Source of the DNA: Enoplolaimus lenunculus
Lineage: Eukaryota > Nematoda > Enoplea > Enoplida > Thoracostomopsidae
Assembly (NCBI GenBank): GCA_030248215.1
Contig: JASANG010001613.1
Coordinates: forward strand, 140,917 to 204,916
Reading direction: 5' to 3'
DNA length: 64,000 nucleotides
The notes beneath the pieces were generated by a model. That model was not told the origin of the DNA. It saw only the letters and a list, made by a program, of their open reading frames with translations, and ran no database searches. Each line of letters begins with the position of its first letter. Position 1 is the stretch's first letter. A program made the translations under genes and the position numbers. This document shows, in pieces, positions 1 through 12,760 of the stretch.

Positions 1-1272
1 GTAGTTTCATCATGTAAGTTTCATTTTTGTGCAAAATGATAAATTTTGCTAATTTTGCTTAATGGTAGTGCTTTTTTACGATTTTAATTTACAATGTGGG
101 GAACTCGTTGAAAACCGTGGATTGGTCGTTACAAATCGAAGACTAATTTGGGGCACCATTATGGCAAATGCGGGGTTCACGTTATAACCGGGGCAGCTTG
201 GGATATGCATTGTCCTTTAGACTATTGGGTAGCATTTTGTCTGCTTATAGATCTCATATTTAATAATTCATATTTGTCTGCTATTATCATGTCTAGGCCA
301 CCTTTTGTTCGTCAATATCATATGATATTCGAGGTATAATCTGCGAATATCATATGATTCATTTTCAAATGTCTACATGTTTGAGGTAAAAGCCAAATAG
401 TCTTATTGGATATCATATGGTACTGCAATTTGAAATTTTAATTCTTGAATTATGATACTGTGGTTCTAAGCAATTCATGATATTCGCATAAATGTCCCAC
501 AGTATCACGTGGCATACCGACTGTTGTACGCATTGAACATTTGAGACCGGTGGTTTGTAAGCTAATGTCATATGATGTTCGAGTTTTGTGTGTTGACCTG
601 ATATGCGAGCCTCAATTTTTACGTTGACTTCGAATCAACATGGGACAAACCGTGACCCGTCTGCCCCGGCTGAATCCTGCATATAGGAGCGTAGTCAGGA
701 TTTCATTTCATGGATGACTACGTTTGAGAAAATTCTGTGATAAAAGTGATTTTTCTAAACTCCAGATACTTCGGAGGGTCTACACACCTACTCCTCTTGT
801 ATAAGCCCCTGACCAATCAACTGCAGTAGCTTAACTTTGAGCTACATTTTGATTTGCTCGTGTTGTGATTTCTAAAATACAAAAATAAATTTTATCATAT
901 CGTGTTGTTTGTTTCGCATAAATTGCTTTTCTGAGTGATAACGTAACCTGTATGTACTTTTATGGGTCAGGCTCGCTGCCGGACTTCAAAGTCAAATAAA
1001 AAATTAGTCTTAAGCTTCAGTGAGTTTACTCTTCTGATCCCACAAAAAACGTTCCGCGTTTGGAATAAAGGAAGCATTAGACTATTTAAGGATTGGTTAT
1101 AAACTCGTGTTTATGCTGAGGCTTAGGCATATGCTTATACTACGGTTCCGCCTTGCATATTATTACCGTTCCGTCATGCATATGTAACCAGGACTGCATG
1201 TGTTTGCACTCCCGGGGTATATTGCTGTCCCGGAACAATGGGATGGCCTATACCGTAACAATGGCCGGCTTG
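1..1272. other. AT-rich non-coding stretch, no gene seen
   Basis: No convincing coding sequence. The only clear structure is a perfect 13-bp inverted repeat, CATATGATATTCG at 319-331 and its complement at 344-356, separated by 12 nt. Related ATATCATATG words recur near 410 and 565. This may be a fragment of a local repeat. Confidence 0.5.
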
Positions 1273-1715
1273 TAGGGTGCAACCGGAGTCCGGTTCCGGT
1301 GGGAAAATGCGGTATTTTTCACTATCCGGTTCCGGTAATAAACCTGGTATTTTTTCGCCGGAACTTTCCGGTGTTTTAGGTATTGAAAATTTTTCTCATT
1401 TGAAAATTTAAGAAAAATTGGCATAATTATTCCAACTTATTTTTCTAAAATTGCCTGATCGTGTATTGTCAAATTGTGACATACTCAATATTTTAGCATA
1501 CATTTCCAGATACTGCGTTTGATTCATAATTTTAGTTTGCAAAATGGTGTGTTTACAACATTAAAAGCGATAAAATTGCGTTAAATATGAATTTTTCGGT
1601 TACAAGGATTTTTTGTTTTTCGGTTCCGCTATTTTTTGATTTTTAGGTTTCGGTTCCGGTATTTTTTGATTTGTAGGTTTCGGTTACGGTATTTTAAAAT
1701 TCCTGTTGCACCCTG
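1273..1715. mobile_element. hAT-like MITE, CAGGGTGCAACCGG family
   Basis: The ends are inverted: the left begins TAGGGTGCAACCGGAGTC and the right ends TGTTGCACCCTG. The exact 8-bp duplication CCGGCTTG flanks it at 1265-1272 and 1716-1723. The interior is rich in CCGGTT words, with no transposase. An 8-bp duplication and CAGGG-type ends are typical of hAT elements. The intact duplication argues for a fairly recent insertion or low divergence. Confidence 0.9.
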
Positions 1716-2054
1716 CCGGCTTGATAATATGCGTATATGCTACTGTTGCGGCCCGGTTCTATTCATTGGTCAGTATTCTGTACGGTTGCTCAATCATTTA
1801 ACCTCAATGGGTATAAATAATAAATGACTGGTGTTTATTGGTTTTATACATGTAAAATATGTCTTATGCTTTTTATTTGCCTATTTTAAATGTCATGAAT
1901 GGATTTGTAAATTGAAGTATATTTATTGAATGGAGTAGTTTTTATGTGTTTTTTTCGAGCCTGTCACGGTTATATAAATGAAACTTAGAAAAACTATGAA
2001 TGTGACAGTGTTTAGGTGATGTATATGCATGTTACTGGCCAGAAAACTGTATAG

Positions 2055-2575
2055 TTTCCAGGGTTTAACCGGATATCCATTTCCGGTGAAAATCAGTCTG
2101 TTTCCGTTATAGAAATAGCGGAATTATATATGCCATTTTTTCTTTGAAATCTTTGAACGACTGACAGGTGGGTGAATTTATGCACGCTTCAATTGTGTTG
2201 GAAAAAAATAAAATATTTTTGAAGTTTTTATACTTCAATATCAGCTTCCGTTATTTTTTTACTATCCGTTTACGCCCTGATAGTTTCCGAATTTGCCGAA
2301 TATGTATCCTAATTTTGAAAGTTGCAAGTTTCAGTTATATCTATAACTTGTTTCAGAATATCAACGCAATGCCAGCCGCATCACTTTGACACGTTAATAT
2401 ATTTCGTGCCCGTCCTCAGTTTTGTGAGATTTGTGACCTGAAACAAAAAATTTTTATTGATATAAACATGATATTTAAAAAATTTTTAATGTTTAAAACT
2501 GAAAAAAAAAACATTGCCGAACACTGTTGGATTCGGCTTTTTTACAACCGAATCCGAATCCGTACCTTTGTAGCC
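2055..2575. mobile_element. Degenerate relic of the CCGGTT-type MITE families
   Basis: The left edge resembles the family end (CAGGGTTTAACCGGATATCC) and the right edge ends GTAGCCACCCTG. The interior contains inverted 'GGATTCGG / CCGAATCC' words also found at 23,100-23,160. No matching target duplication is visible, so this is either old or a fusion of two fragments. Confidence 0.5.
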
Positions 2576-2782
2576 ACCCTGCGTGCAATATTTGTAATTT
2601 TTCGAATGACGATTAAATCAAGAGTCGGTGATCACAAGTGCGTGTAACCAGTAAGGTTGTGTTTGCTACGAAATGTACCAGCACTCGTTGTGTTCTTGCC
2701 GTGCCATCCCTTAATTAGGGGGTCGATTTTAAAAATAAAAGCGGACCACTATTCAGTATAGTATAATTATGAAGGTGACAGT

Positions 2783-2852
2783 CTGAAAATTTTGACCTGA
2801 CCCCAGCCTAATTTTGACCTGACCCCAGCCTAATTTTGACCTGACCCCAGCC
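2783..2852. repeat. 22-bp tandem repeat, three copies
   Basis: Three near-identical units of about 22 bp, each containing TTTTGACCTGACCCCAGCCT, stand head to tail. The minus-strand reading frame across them is a shadow of the repeat. Confidence 0.85.
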
Positions 2853-3714
2853 TCCCCCATAAATAAGGGGAGCAGACCAAAAATGCAACGCGCACTGGGT
2901 ACATTTTTGCTAGACAGAATGAGTTGCATATTATATATACTCTTGTTAAAGAGGATCATGTATTTTTGATTAAACTGACTTAGTCCTCTGTGTTTCACTA
3001 ATATAAGTGTCAATAGGGCCGGAGCAGCCAATCACCATACCTCCTATTTGGCAGAGGCCTACCTTTACAAAGGCCCCCGCTTTATAACCGGTTGTAAACT
3101 GGCTTCTTGGGAGCTCGGGTGCCCTCAGCATGGAGTTCGTGGGGAGCTCCCATTTCTGTCTGCTCCGCACTTTGTGTCAGTTTTGTTGAATAATTTCATT
3201 CACCATTTTATATTTTTTTCTACTTGTACTTAAGTATTAGTATATAACATATATATTATATATATTTATATATATATACGTAAAATTGTATATATGAAAT
3301 ATCTATAATGGGCGTTGGGAGCTAGCAGGTTCCCAGTCCAGTTGTGCTTCTTGCTAAACTGTCCCACGACAGTATTTGTGGCTGGACGGACGGACAGTTT
3401 GGTGTGGTTTTGTTCACATATTATGTCAGTGTCTCGTAGTAGATCGGTGTTTACATACAAACGATTCAGGGGTGTTTGTTGCCTTGGTTGTCCAAAAAGG
3501 TGGGTTTAAAGTGTTGTCAAAAATATTGAAAAATGTTTCTTGTGTTATACGTATATACGTGCCAAGTGAAATAGTTGGCAAATGGTCAAAGATCACCAAG
3601 TGGGATGAATGGTTAGCCTTGTTTATAGTTAGAAGCTAAAATAGTAATATACGTATATATATACATATGCAAACATACATATATATTTATCTGTGTATGG
3701 GAAGCTGATTTTGC
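2853..3714. other. Non-coding stretch with TA-rich tract
   Basis: No gene or RNA is recognised. An AT dinucleotide-rich tract lies near 3240-3300 and another near 3645-3690. Short open frames here lack protein-like composition. Confidence 0.4.
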
Positions 3715-3904
3715 GGCAAATGTTACTTTAAGCGGCGTAACAGTAGATTAAGCGTATTCCTAAGTCTAAGCTTAAGCCTAAGCGTTGCAACAATGAGTTC
3801 CTAAGCATAAGCCTAAGTCTAAGCAAAAAATGTTATCTAAAATCAAAACCTACTCTTTTATAAAGCCACCAGAAACCTGGACGCCCCTTAAAGTAGCGCG
3901 GGCC
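3715..3904. mobile_element. Mutator-like MITE copy (ATGTTACTTTAAG family)
   Basis: The left end ATGTTACTTTAAGCGGCG pairs with the right end CGCCCCTTAAAGT. It is the same element as 25,194-25,373 and 55,796-55,937. The interior carries CCTAAGCC-type repeats. The 9-bp duplication is not clear at this copy. Confidence 0.75.
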
Positions 3905-5335
3905 ATCTTCTGCTGTGCTGGCCGCGGATAATAAAGCCCATTTGTCTGTGTCGTTCTTTTGTAGGGCATAGGCCTTTTGTATTGTCTGGCTGTGTGGTGT
4001 GGACCCCAAATTGGCTGCACTGGTTGAACTTTGCAAGATGAAATTGTTTAGGCAAACGAGGCCCACTTAAGGTTTAGAGTAACTTTTTCTTTGCTTAGGT
4101 TTAGGCTTAGGCTTAGGAATGTGCTCGTTTGTACGGTTAGGTTTACGCTAAGGCTTAGGCTTAGGTTTAGGAATATAGAACATGGGCAGCAAAGGAAGCA
4201 GTTTTGTAGGTTTTACGCATAGTGGAAAAGACCCTCTGTAGCAAATAGCGATCTTTAGCTGAGGCACGTAACAGTAGTATTAGCATAATCGCGAGCCTAA
4301 GACTAAGTCTAAGCTAAAAATAGTCTAAAGATTACGCTTACTGTATTATTGCAGTCCCGCATAAGGACGTTCGGCCTGTGATCTTAACATGAGCCCAACA
4401 CAGAGTCTCTAGGTAGAGGCTCCTGATAAACGAAAATTCATATCCGGCTCGGGCTCCGGTATCTGTTAAATTAATATCCGGTCGCACTTTGTCTTAGCTT
4501 GAGCTAAGTTTTTTTCACAAGCAGACAACTACAAATAAGTGCCCTACACGGTATATGGACAGGGCATAAAGTTGGGCTGTTTGTTGCGTAGTGGAAGTAG
4601 ATTTTAGGCGTTGAGAAAGCATTAGATATTAGATTATACCAAACGTAGGCTTCAGCTTTGACGTTACTCAATCAGAACCAGGGTGTTGACCAGTATTGAA
4701 CTTGTACAAGCAGTATGTAAAATTTGTCTTGTAGTTGATTGAAATTTACTGGTGACTGGTTGTTTTCGAACATATTGATTTTGTAAGCTTCGACTATTTT
4801 GTTGCCGTGTAATATTATGATGCCATATCGATCCAGAAGAAGGCCCGTAGCCAACTCACCTTGCTAGCGGGGTCAAAATTTTTCCCCGGGGGGGGGCTGA
4901 GCTCCTGCAGGCCCCCACCTGGATACTGGCTCGCTCGCGTTCAAATCATCAAACTCAATACATGTTCCGTGTATTCTGTTCGCGAGTTGGTCCCCACACT
5001 GCGTGAACAAGTGTTGTGTTTTCATACTGCTTGCGATCACATCGTTAGATGTTCGCTTCGTCTCATGTATTGAACAAGGCCAGAAGAGTAGTATATGCAT
5101 ATTCGTAAGCCTAAGCCTAACCTAAGCCTAAACCTAAGCATAAGCCTAAGGGGAAGGATGAGCCTATTTCTAAGCCTAAGCCAAAAAATAGTCTAAAGCT
5201 TGAGCTTTTAACTCTATTTACAGTCCCGTATGAAAACGTTCCGTCCCTGTTCTATACATGAGCCGTACGGCCAAAATCCTCGCTGTGAAGCGAGTTCGAG
5301 TTGTTTTCGTTGCCCGTCAGCGAAAATCATGTAAT
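3905..5335. other. Non-coding stretch with TTAGGC-like repeats
   Basis: No gene seen. Degenerate runs of TTAGGC/GCCTAA words occur near 4095-4170 and 5105-5185. They resemble interstitial telomere-type repeats but are short and interrupted. A further CCGGCTCCGGT patch at 4440-4490 is a small relic of the CCGG MITE families. Confidence 0.4.
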
Positions 5336-5680
5336 ACTGTACGTACACTTTTATACGAGTTTATGTTGATATGTGTGTCTGAATAGTTTTAAATTGAAAC
5401 TAATCTTCTATGGAGGCACACATTGGAGACACGCAGTTTTGTATGAGATACGGATATGCACACAATGTGTAGAGTGTATACAGGTTTGTGTATCTGTAAC
5501 ATAAAAGCCCATCGTAAATACTGTACTTATACCTTTATTATACGATTTTATGTTTGTATGTGTGTCTGATAGTTTTAAATTGAACTAATTTCATATATTG
5601 AGACACGCAAGGGACAGTTTTGTTTGAGATACGTGTAATAGTATATATATGCAGTTATGTGTGTCTGGAACATAAAAGCA
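5336..5680. repeat. Tandem duplication, unit about 180 bp
   Basis: Two diverged copies begin at about 5336 and 5519. They share the word order 'ACTGTAC..TTTATAC', 'TGTGTGTCTGA', 'AGTTTTAAATTGAA' and 'ACATAAAAGC'. No coding potential. Confidence 0.65.
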
Positions 5681-8489
5681 TAAAGCAATTGTATAAACGA
5701 CTGGCATTATTAATGTGATGTGTCTCTGCGCTGTACTGACTGACTGTTGTTGTTTAGTTCGCTACAACCGATCGATAGACGAGCGCGAGCGAGCACAGTA
5801 GGGTATGCGTTGCCCTGTGCGTTGGTGTCTCTGTTGAGCGAATGCTGCTTTGCTCTGCCTGCGTGCATGCCTGGTGCTCGGCATCTGCTCTCGCGAGTTG
5901 CAGTTGCTGTTGTGATGACTAAACACGTGTGTGTCTTTTTTCACGTATGCGAAGTGTACCGTTTTTGAGTGGTTGTTGTTTTGTGTGTCTTGTGTTGTGG
6001 GTGTCTTGGGGATTTGGGTGTTATCGATAAAGTGTAATTTGAGTACGTACGGAGACAGTGGATAATTTAGTGTTGTGGTTATGTAGTTTTATTTATTAGT
6101 GTTATATTTATGTAGTTTTGTTTTATGTGTGTTGGTGGGCTTTTTTTTGATTTGGCGAAGTAAATACGCCGAGTCGTATTAAAGGACCATACATGGAGCT
6201 AGTAATTTATATTCCCGGTCGACGGTTGTCGAATAAACGTTGAAAATAGTAAATGCATTGTATATGATGTTGATATGTGTGTCAGCGTGTTTATTGAGTT
6301 AGACACTCACAAGAGAAAAGCGAACCGTTAATGGCAGAGTGAGTTCGAATACTTCGTATGACGGCAAATTGTGTTCGACATAAACACAGCAGCAGCAGCA
6401 GCGAGCAGCAAGCAAGTAAGCAAAGTAGCGCAATGCCCGATTTGGTTGTGCTGCTTAGAAAGGCTTTGAGTTGACGGATCTAAATGGTGGTTAGTTAGGG
6501 GCAGCTTTTGGTTTCGTATTATTTTGGTTGATGATGCCGTTGGTTTTGACCGAGAACGGGCTTGGGTTTTTGTTACTACGAATGCTACGGGCTATTTTGT
6601 AGTATATATATATCAATCAAGTGAATTCTCGTATTTTTGGTTTGTTACTGGGTTAAAGCTGAGTATAGACACTCACACATAAACACACAGCGAAATATAG
6701 AGACACATGGGATTTACTGAGGATAGATTAGTTTTTGGAAGCTTTGCGGCAGCAACGACTGCGACCGAAAGCTTTTAGATGGTACAGCGTTTATTTTTGA
6801 CGGTTGGTTTTTGTTTTGTTAAGTCGTTAGAAATATGTGTATGTTTTTATTCTCTCTCTGTGTGTGTCGGTGTTTTGTGAGTGTCATAATTTTGAGTGGC
6901 TCGGATGGTGTGGCAATTGAAATGATAATTTTTAATGAAGAATTATTAATTGACTGCTAAGATTGACATTGGACAGTGGTCAGCAGACAGTGTCAATAAG
7001 CATGTTTTCATGCTGATTCGGAAGTCGTATTTTTTAATAGAGCTACTAGGAATATAGGGCTGGAAGTATTGATAAGTGTTTGAGTATTGTTTCTAATTTC
7101 ATATACAGAATAATACTTTTCATTATTGAGATTCAGTAAATCTGTTAGATTTGGTTTTGGTTGTCAAGAAAATTTTACATTGATTTTCATGTGGTTCATC
7201 TTTATATTTAGTCAAATATAGCTTAAATCGTACAAGTTGAGTGTGTTTTCGACTGGACTTGAGCTGCTACTAAAGATACAGACCAATCAGATTTAATTAT
7301 TTGTACACGCGCAGTATCGTTAAACCAATCGGACGTTGGGTTTACATCACTGTTGTTTTGCTATATGTTATAATCGTCATTTGGCCTTGGCCAAGTTGCG
7401 ATTTTGTCAGATTAGCTAAGGCCAATTGGTAATTGGGACGTGAATAGCAGCAGATTGGCTTACGACATGTAAAACTATTTAAAAGCTGTCCCGTACGTAG
7501 CTGGATAGCGATATTCGAAACGAAAAAAAACGATTGTTCATATGTGCTTGTTATGTGTGTGTAATGTGTTTATTTTGAGAGCAAAAATGTATTATTTTGA
7601 GAGCAAAAATGTATTATTTTTGACAATTTAGAGATAGATAACCGTGTGCGCCTCATATATGCAGCAGTATTGTTCACAATTTTAGATATAAAGTGGTGAG
7701 TGAGTGTCTGGTGATGTGTTATTTCACAAAACCTATTATTTTTCGTCAATTTTGGATTCGGTGTTCGTTAGTGTTCTTGTTGTGTCGCTTGGTTGTATTT
7801 ATCTTTTAGTCTGAATAGTGATTATTCTACGCAGTAATGTGTACACATTCATTGACTTTAGTGGCAGATGCAGGCAGTTGTAAAACGGGGGCTCGGGTGA
7901 TATAATTGTGGGTAAATACTCGCGAGCGGGCGGGAGGCCGAACGCCATCTTAGTGCTAAAACCGTATTACAATGGCTTTGTTTTGCTTCCTGTTGGGCGT
8001 GGGTGTTAGGCCGGTGTCGCCCTGCCCCTTGGATGCGTCAGTGCCCAAAATAATACACAATACACACAATTTCGGACAATTTTGCGTTGTTGAACGAATA
8101 TTTTGAGACACGTATTGTAGTTTATTCGTTTTATGCGCAATAAACTCAAACGTACACAAATATCAACATAACATAAAGGCAATAAAATCGGACAGCGCTC
8201 CATCCATCCATCCAGCGCAAAACACAACGTCAATATACACGAGATAATAGGGGTTTTGAACAAAAATATGTCCCTGAAATACACACAAATGGAATATTTT
8301 AGGTACACACATACTAATATAATATAACATTAAATTGTAATGCTTTTGTTACTAGGATGTGGGTGTCCTGTGAGCATTAGGTCACGCACACTTGGTTGCG
8401 TCGCGTGTTCGCTGAGCTGAAAGACTCGCAGGGTAACGACTCGTAGTCGTTGGATTGTATCGTAAAGCATCGAGATATTTTTGCAAAAT
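5681..8489. other. Transposon-poor stretch, possible promoter or 5' non-coding region
   Basis: No recognisable coding exon or MITE, unlike most of the window. Local GC-richer patches occur at 5760-5900 and 7915-7950. The latter contains GCCATCTT, which matches a YY1-type site. An AGC repeat sits at 6387-6400. This could hold upstream non-coding exons of the Osa gene or a separate lncRNA, but nothing here decides it. Confidence 0.3.
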
Positions 8490-8836
8490 TGGCAGGCATA
8501 AATTATATAGACACACACAGACACAAGATGTGTAATAAAAGTTTATGTGGTTATGTGTGTCGAAGTAATTTGAGCGAATAATGCAAAGTATAAGAATTTT
8601 GGGTAGGTATAAATTATATCGGCACACACAAGATGTGTAGTAAAAGCTTATGTTATTATGTGTGTCGAAGTAATTTGAGCGAATAATGTCGAGTATTCGA
8701 ATTGTTCGAGGCATAAATTATATAGGCACTCACAAGATGTGTAATACAGACACACACAAGATGTGTAATAAACCTTTCTGTTAATATGTGTGTCGAAGTA
8801 GTAGTTTGTTCGAATGATGCAGAATATTAGAATTAT
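8490..8836. repeat. Three tandem copies of a 100-125 bp unit
   Basis: Copies start at about 8490, 8606 and 8710. Each contains ATAAATTATAT, CACAAGATGTGTA and TGTGTGTCGAAGTA in the same order. The third holds an internal duplication of the ACAAGATGTGTAATA word. Minus-strand open frames through this block are by-products of the repeat. Confidence 0.8.
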
Positions 8837-9479
8837 ATATTGGTTGTGTGTGCACAAGTGAGATATGAACGATGGGCGACTCGTATGATTTTATAAAGGG
8901 GGGTCGGCTAGATTTTATGAAAGTCGAAGGGGATATTGTACGTTGCTAATTGGAAAAATAACTAAAATTTTTGAACAAAAATGTCATGGGGGCGTTTGAA
9001 TCGTGTCCCCTTGGCTGGCCGTGTCATTTGACTGCATTTTTTGCTTCGGATACAGTGGTAGTTGTATAGATAGATACATGTAGTACAGCGTTATCGTTCA
9101 CAGGGAATGCATTGTATATATACATATATAGACGGTTGTGCTTAGTCTATGCACTACGGGATGCTAGAGATAGAATGTGCTGGTTGCTTTCGTGCCCCCC
9201 CCCCCCTTATAGTCGTATACTCGTTGAGAATTGGCTGTTATACGCTACGACGAGGGCCGTCGCTAGAGCGGTCGCTCTCGCCAGTGCTGTGGTCTGCTCT
9301 GCTACGCTGCTCTCGTGAGTTTTGAGAGATCGAAACGAGAGAGAGAATATGTGCTGTATGTAATGATATGTATAGTGTAGTGGTGGTAAGTTTGAAGAAA
9401 TGTATAGGCCGGGTCTCGGGTGCAATATGAAATGTATATATGTGTATTATACATAGTACATAGACACGAATTTAAAATC
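8837..9479. other. Non-coding stretch, nothing recognised
   Basis: Contains a C10 homopolymer near 9197 and GAGAGA-rich sequence near 9320-9345. No gene is supported. Confidence 0.3.
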
Positions 9480-9565
9480 GACTATGAATAGCGTGTACTG
9501 TATTGTAGCGTAGACGAGATGTAGTTAGTGGCTATGAATAGCGTATAGTGTATTGTAGCGTAGAC
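9480..9565. repeat. Direct repeat of a 58-60 bp unit
   Basis: Two copies of CTATGAATAGCGT..TGTATTGTAGCGTAGAC follow one another. Confidence 0.7.
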
Positions 9566-10087
9566 ATTGTATAAGTTGATATTGCTTCGTACGGAATAGA
9601 ACAACTGTGTCTCTGTGTGTGTATTAGTTTTTCGAGATTGTGAGCGAAGCAGACCAAAGGTCTGTTTGGGTTGAGCCTGTATTCAAGTATGTTTTTAAAG
9701 ATATTCAAGCAGAGTTCGTTCGTTCAGTTGTGGTCGAGATTCGATGTGAGTTGAACGGGACGCGTTGTCGATATCGTTTGAGATATGTAGAGCATATAAA
9801 CTGATGTATAAAACGGTCATATTATAGCGTTGACGGGTTAAGGTTTGACGATCAATTGAAACTGTTTGCCCCTGTAAAAGCCTAAATTAGCATCAAACGA
9901 TGAGAGACGCGTTTGGATTATTTTGTAAAGTAGAATTTTTGATTCAAATCATCATTGGTTGTGGATTGATAGTTTCAAAATTGAAATTTGCGTGTGTTGG
10001 ATACAAAAAAAGTGTAGTAGTGATTTGCATAGAAAAGGTGTATTCGGCATCTTGTGAGTCTTAATAGTTGTTTATACAAATATGTGA
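9566..10087. other. Non-coding stretch, nothing recognised
   Basis: T/G-rich sequence without frames, repeats or splice-consistent exons that I can support. Confidence 0.3.
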
Positions 10088-10300
10088 GTGTCTTGTTTGT
10101 CGCTGTGTGTGTCTTGTGGTTTGCCCCTGTGTGTGTCGTGTGGTTTGCCCTGGGTGGATGTCGTGTGGTTGGTTTGCCCCTGTGTGGATGTCTTGTGGTT
10201 TGCCCCTGGATGGGTGTCTTGTGGTTTGCCCCTGGATGGGTGTCTTGTGGTTTGCACCTGGATGGATGTCTTGTGGTTTACCTCGTCACTGTGTGTGAGT
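10088..10300. repeat. Minisatellite, about 29-bp unit
   Basis: At least six units built from GTCTTGTGGTTTGCCCCTGG and variants. All three forward frames stay open across the array, which is why several overlapping Cys/Val-rich open frames appear. None is a credible protein. Confidence 0.85.
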
Positions 10301-10460
10301 GTCTGTCTGTGTGCCCATCCCCTCGTGTGAGTGTCTACAAATGGCGGACTGTATTCCGCGTTATTGCTACCGTAGAGCAGTAACAAATGAGATGTGGTAT
10401 TTTTTGTTTGGAGCCAACGAACGACCTTTATTCGACCCCTGTATGCAGAACAATTTTGTT

Positions 10461-10635
10461 GTTAGATTGGCCAAATGGGGACCTCTAGCGGCACGTTAGG
10501 TATAGTACTGTTGTTCTTCAAGATTAGTCTTCAAAATATTCAGGTTAGATTGGCCGAATTGGGGGACCTCTAGCGGCACGTTAGGTATAGTACTGTTGTT
10601 GGTTCTAGACTATGCATAGCCTTCAAAATATTCAG
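10461..10635. repeat. Direct repeat, unit about 90 bp
   Basis: Two copies share TTAGATTGGCC, GACCTCTAGCGGCACGTTAG and CTTCAAAATATTCAGG in order. The second copy has a small insertion. A local tandem duplication. Confidence 0.8.
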
Positions 10636-11989
10636 GATCAGTAGTTGTAAGCGACACACAGTAAAGTTTAACTTGCAATTCAGAACTGTGTATGGTTGAT
10701 ACTTTAAGACGAAACTGAGTACAACATACATGGTTCGGTTCATACGCGATACGAACAAATGTGTTTTTTGCCGACATTCGAGTTATACGAGTACCTCGAT
10801 ATCTTTAGTTATGTGTACGTATATATATATTGTGGATGCGTCCATTGATATGTACGCTACGTATATATATGGAACAAATATAGATAATTTTTGTCGTATA
10901 TTTGTTTGGCTTTTACCTCATTTTGGCCAAGAAGTGTCTTACGAAGGCGCACACGCCGCTCTGCGTTGTGTGTGTGTATTCGTTGAACGGGGCCGTTGTT
11001 GTTGTCGGGGGGAACGTTTTTTGGTTGTTTCTTTAATCAAAAGATAGATGGCTTATAAACATACCTACCTATTATTGCACTGTAAAGACATAGGTTGACG
11101 GCGTACAATATATATGCAGTGTGTATCGAATGGAAAGTGTGTGTTTTTTGAACCTTTGTATATAGGTAGGTATATGACAAGCAGCAGAAGCTATAACGTA
11201 GACTACTTGTGCGTTGCCTAAAATGCCTGCTGCAGTGCGCAAAGATAGATAAAGGTCGCTGTTTTGGCGTTGGGTAGTTGTGTTTACGGATTTTGCAATA
11301 TCTCAAAATGTTTTTGTCCGACTTAGAGCCGGTGTTATGTTCACCGGTATCTATGTATACGTATACGTATATTGATAGGTGATGATTAGATTTTACGGAC
11401 GGTTTAGATTTAAAGCTTGGGATGGGTGCGGGATCAGTAGGATTTTAAGGCGTCGGACGCTCCACAGGGGTTTTTGGGGAAGAATAAAAGTTTGGATACG
11501 TGGTGGTGACCATATATTGGAGGAAGGAATTGTAAATTTGAAAAGTGTATAAGAATAATAATGGGGTTGTTAATTAATGGAAAACATAGGGAGAACACGA
11601 CAGGTTGACTTTATATTAAATGCCGAGTGAAGGTTGGGGGGTAGTGGTGGTGAGCGAAGACGTTATATATTTTAATCTTTTTATGGATTGCACAAACACT
11701 GGGCACTGTTGTAGTTGTAGATTTAATTTATGACGTACACTACAGATTAATTGTAATTGTAGCAGCAAGAGTTATTGTATAAGATTCGTTTGATGTATGG
11801 CGGTTTGCCGCTGAATTTTTCCGAAAAAAGTTACACAGTTTTTTCAATTTTGTTTTTTTCAATTTTTTTATTATTGCACAGGGTTTAAGTGTTGTAGAGA
11901 TGTCGGCTGGTGGTGATGGTGACACACTTGTAAGGAGTGGTTATATAATTGTGGGGGCGTCAGACACGACAGGTGGGTTTTGTTTTGGT
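10636..11989. other. Non-coding stretch, nothing recognised
   Basis: Short open frames only, with no family resemblance. Contains TA/CG alternating tracts near 10,815-10,875 and 11,350. Confidence 0.3.
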
Positions 11990-12760
11990 TGTGAGCGAAG
12001 CGGTTGTCGGACTGAAGGTCGTCTGGACAAAAGGCCGTGTGGGCAGAAGGCCGTCTGGACGAAAGGCCGTCTGGACGAAAGGTAGGCAGGACGAAAGGCC
12101 GTCCGGATAGAAGACCGTTTGGACAAAAGGCCGGCAGGACAAAAGACCATCCGGATAAAAACACCCAACGTGTTGACAATGCGTGCGGTCTTGATGGAAA
12201 ACAGAGACCTTGACCTGATTGCCGAGACCAACCATAAGAAGTATCAGCCTTTGGTCAATTTTTGGTCATCACCTGTAATTTAAAATTTTTGCAAAATAAC
12301 TTATTTTCAATGCTTTTCAGTTTTTTGTGTTTTTGTCAGTGAATATCTGTTCGTTATTATTGCGTAACTATGAAAATAGATTCGCAGCGAAACTTTATTT
12401 GGCATCACTTACATCAACAATTCACGTACTTCAACAATACAGCCATACATTCGCTGAATCGTCCACTTGTGGTCTCGGTTCCAAACCACCGAGACTAAAA
12501 AACCGAGACCGAGACCTTATATTGCTTATTCAAGTCGCTCAACCTCCATGTAGCGTTTCGTTGTTTGAGGAGAGCCTATGGTTTGTTTGATTTTTCCCAG
12601 ACGGCCTTTTATACAGGCTCTATTTTGTCCAGACGGCCTTTTGTCCTGACGGTCTTTTGTCCGGGCGGTCTTGTGTCCAGACGACCTTTTGTTCAGACGG
12701 CTTTTGTCTGGACGGCCTTTCGTCCGGATGGCCTTTTGTCCAGACGGTTTTTTGTGCGGC
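11990..12760. repeat. Inverted minisatellite arms (foldback-like) around a diverged insert
   Basis: The left arm (about 12,005-12,160) is a 16-bp minisatellite of GGACGAAAGGCCGTCT. The right arm (about 12,598-12,755) is the same unit in reverse complement, AGACGGCCTTTTGTCC. Between them (about 12,200-12,530) lies a sequence with inverted 'GAGACC / GGTCTC' words, resembling the element at 34,215-34,773. Transcripts could form a long hairpin. The frames here encode only repeats. Confidence 0.75.

Noticed and set aside
10054-10383. Overlapping Cys/Val-rich frames near 10.1 kb
   Set aside because: Product of a 29-bp minisatellite that is open in several frames.
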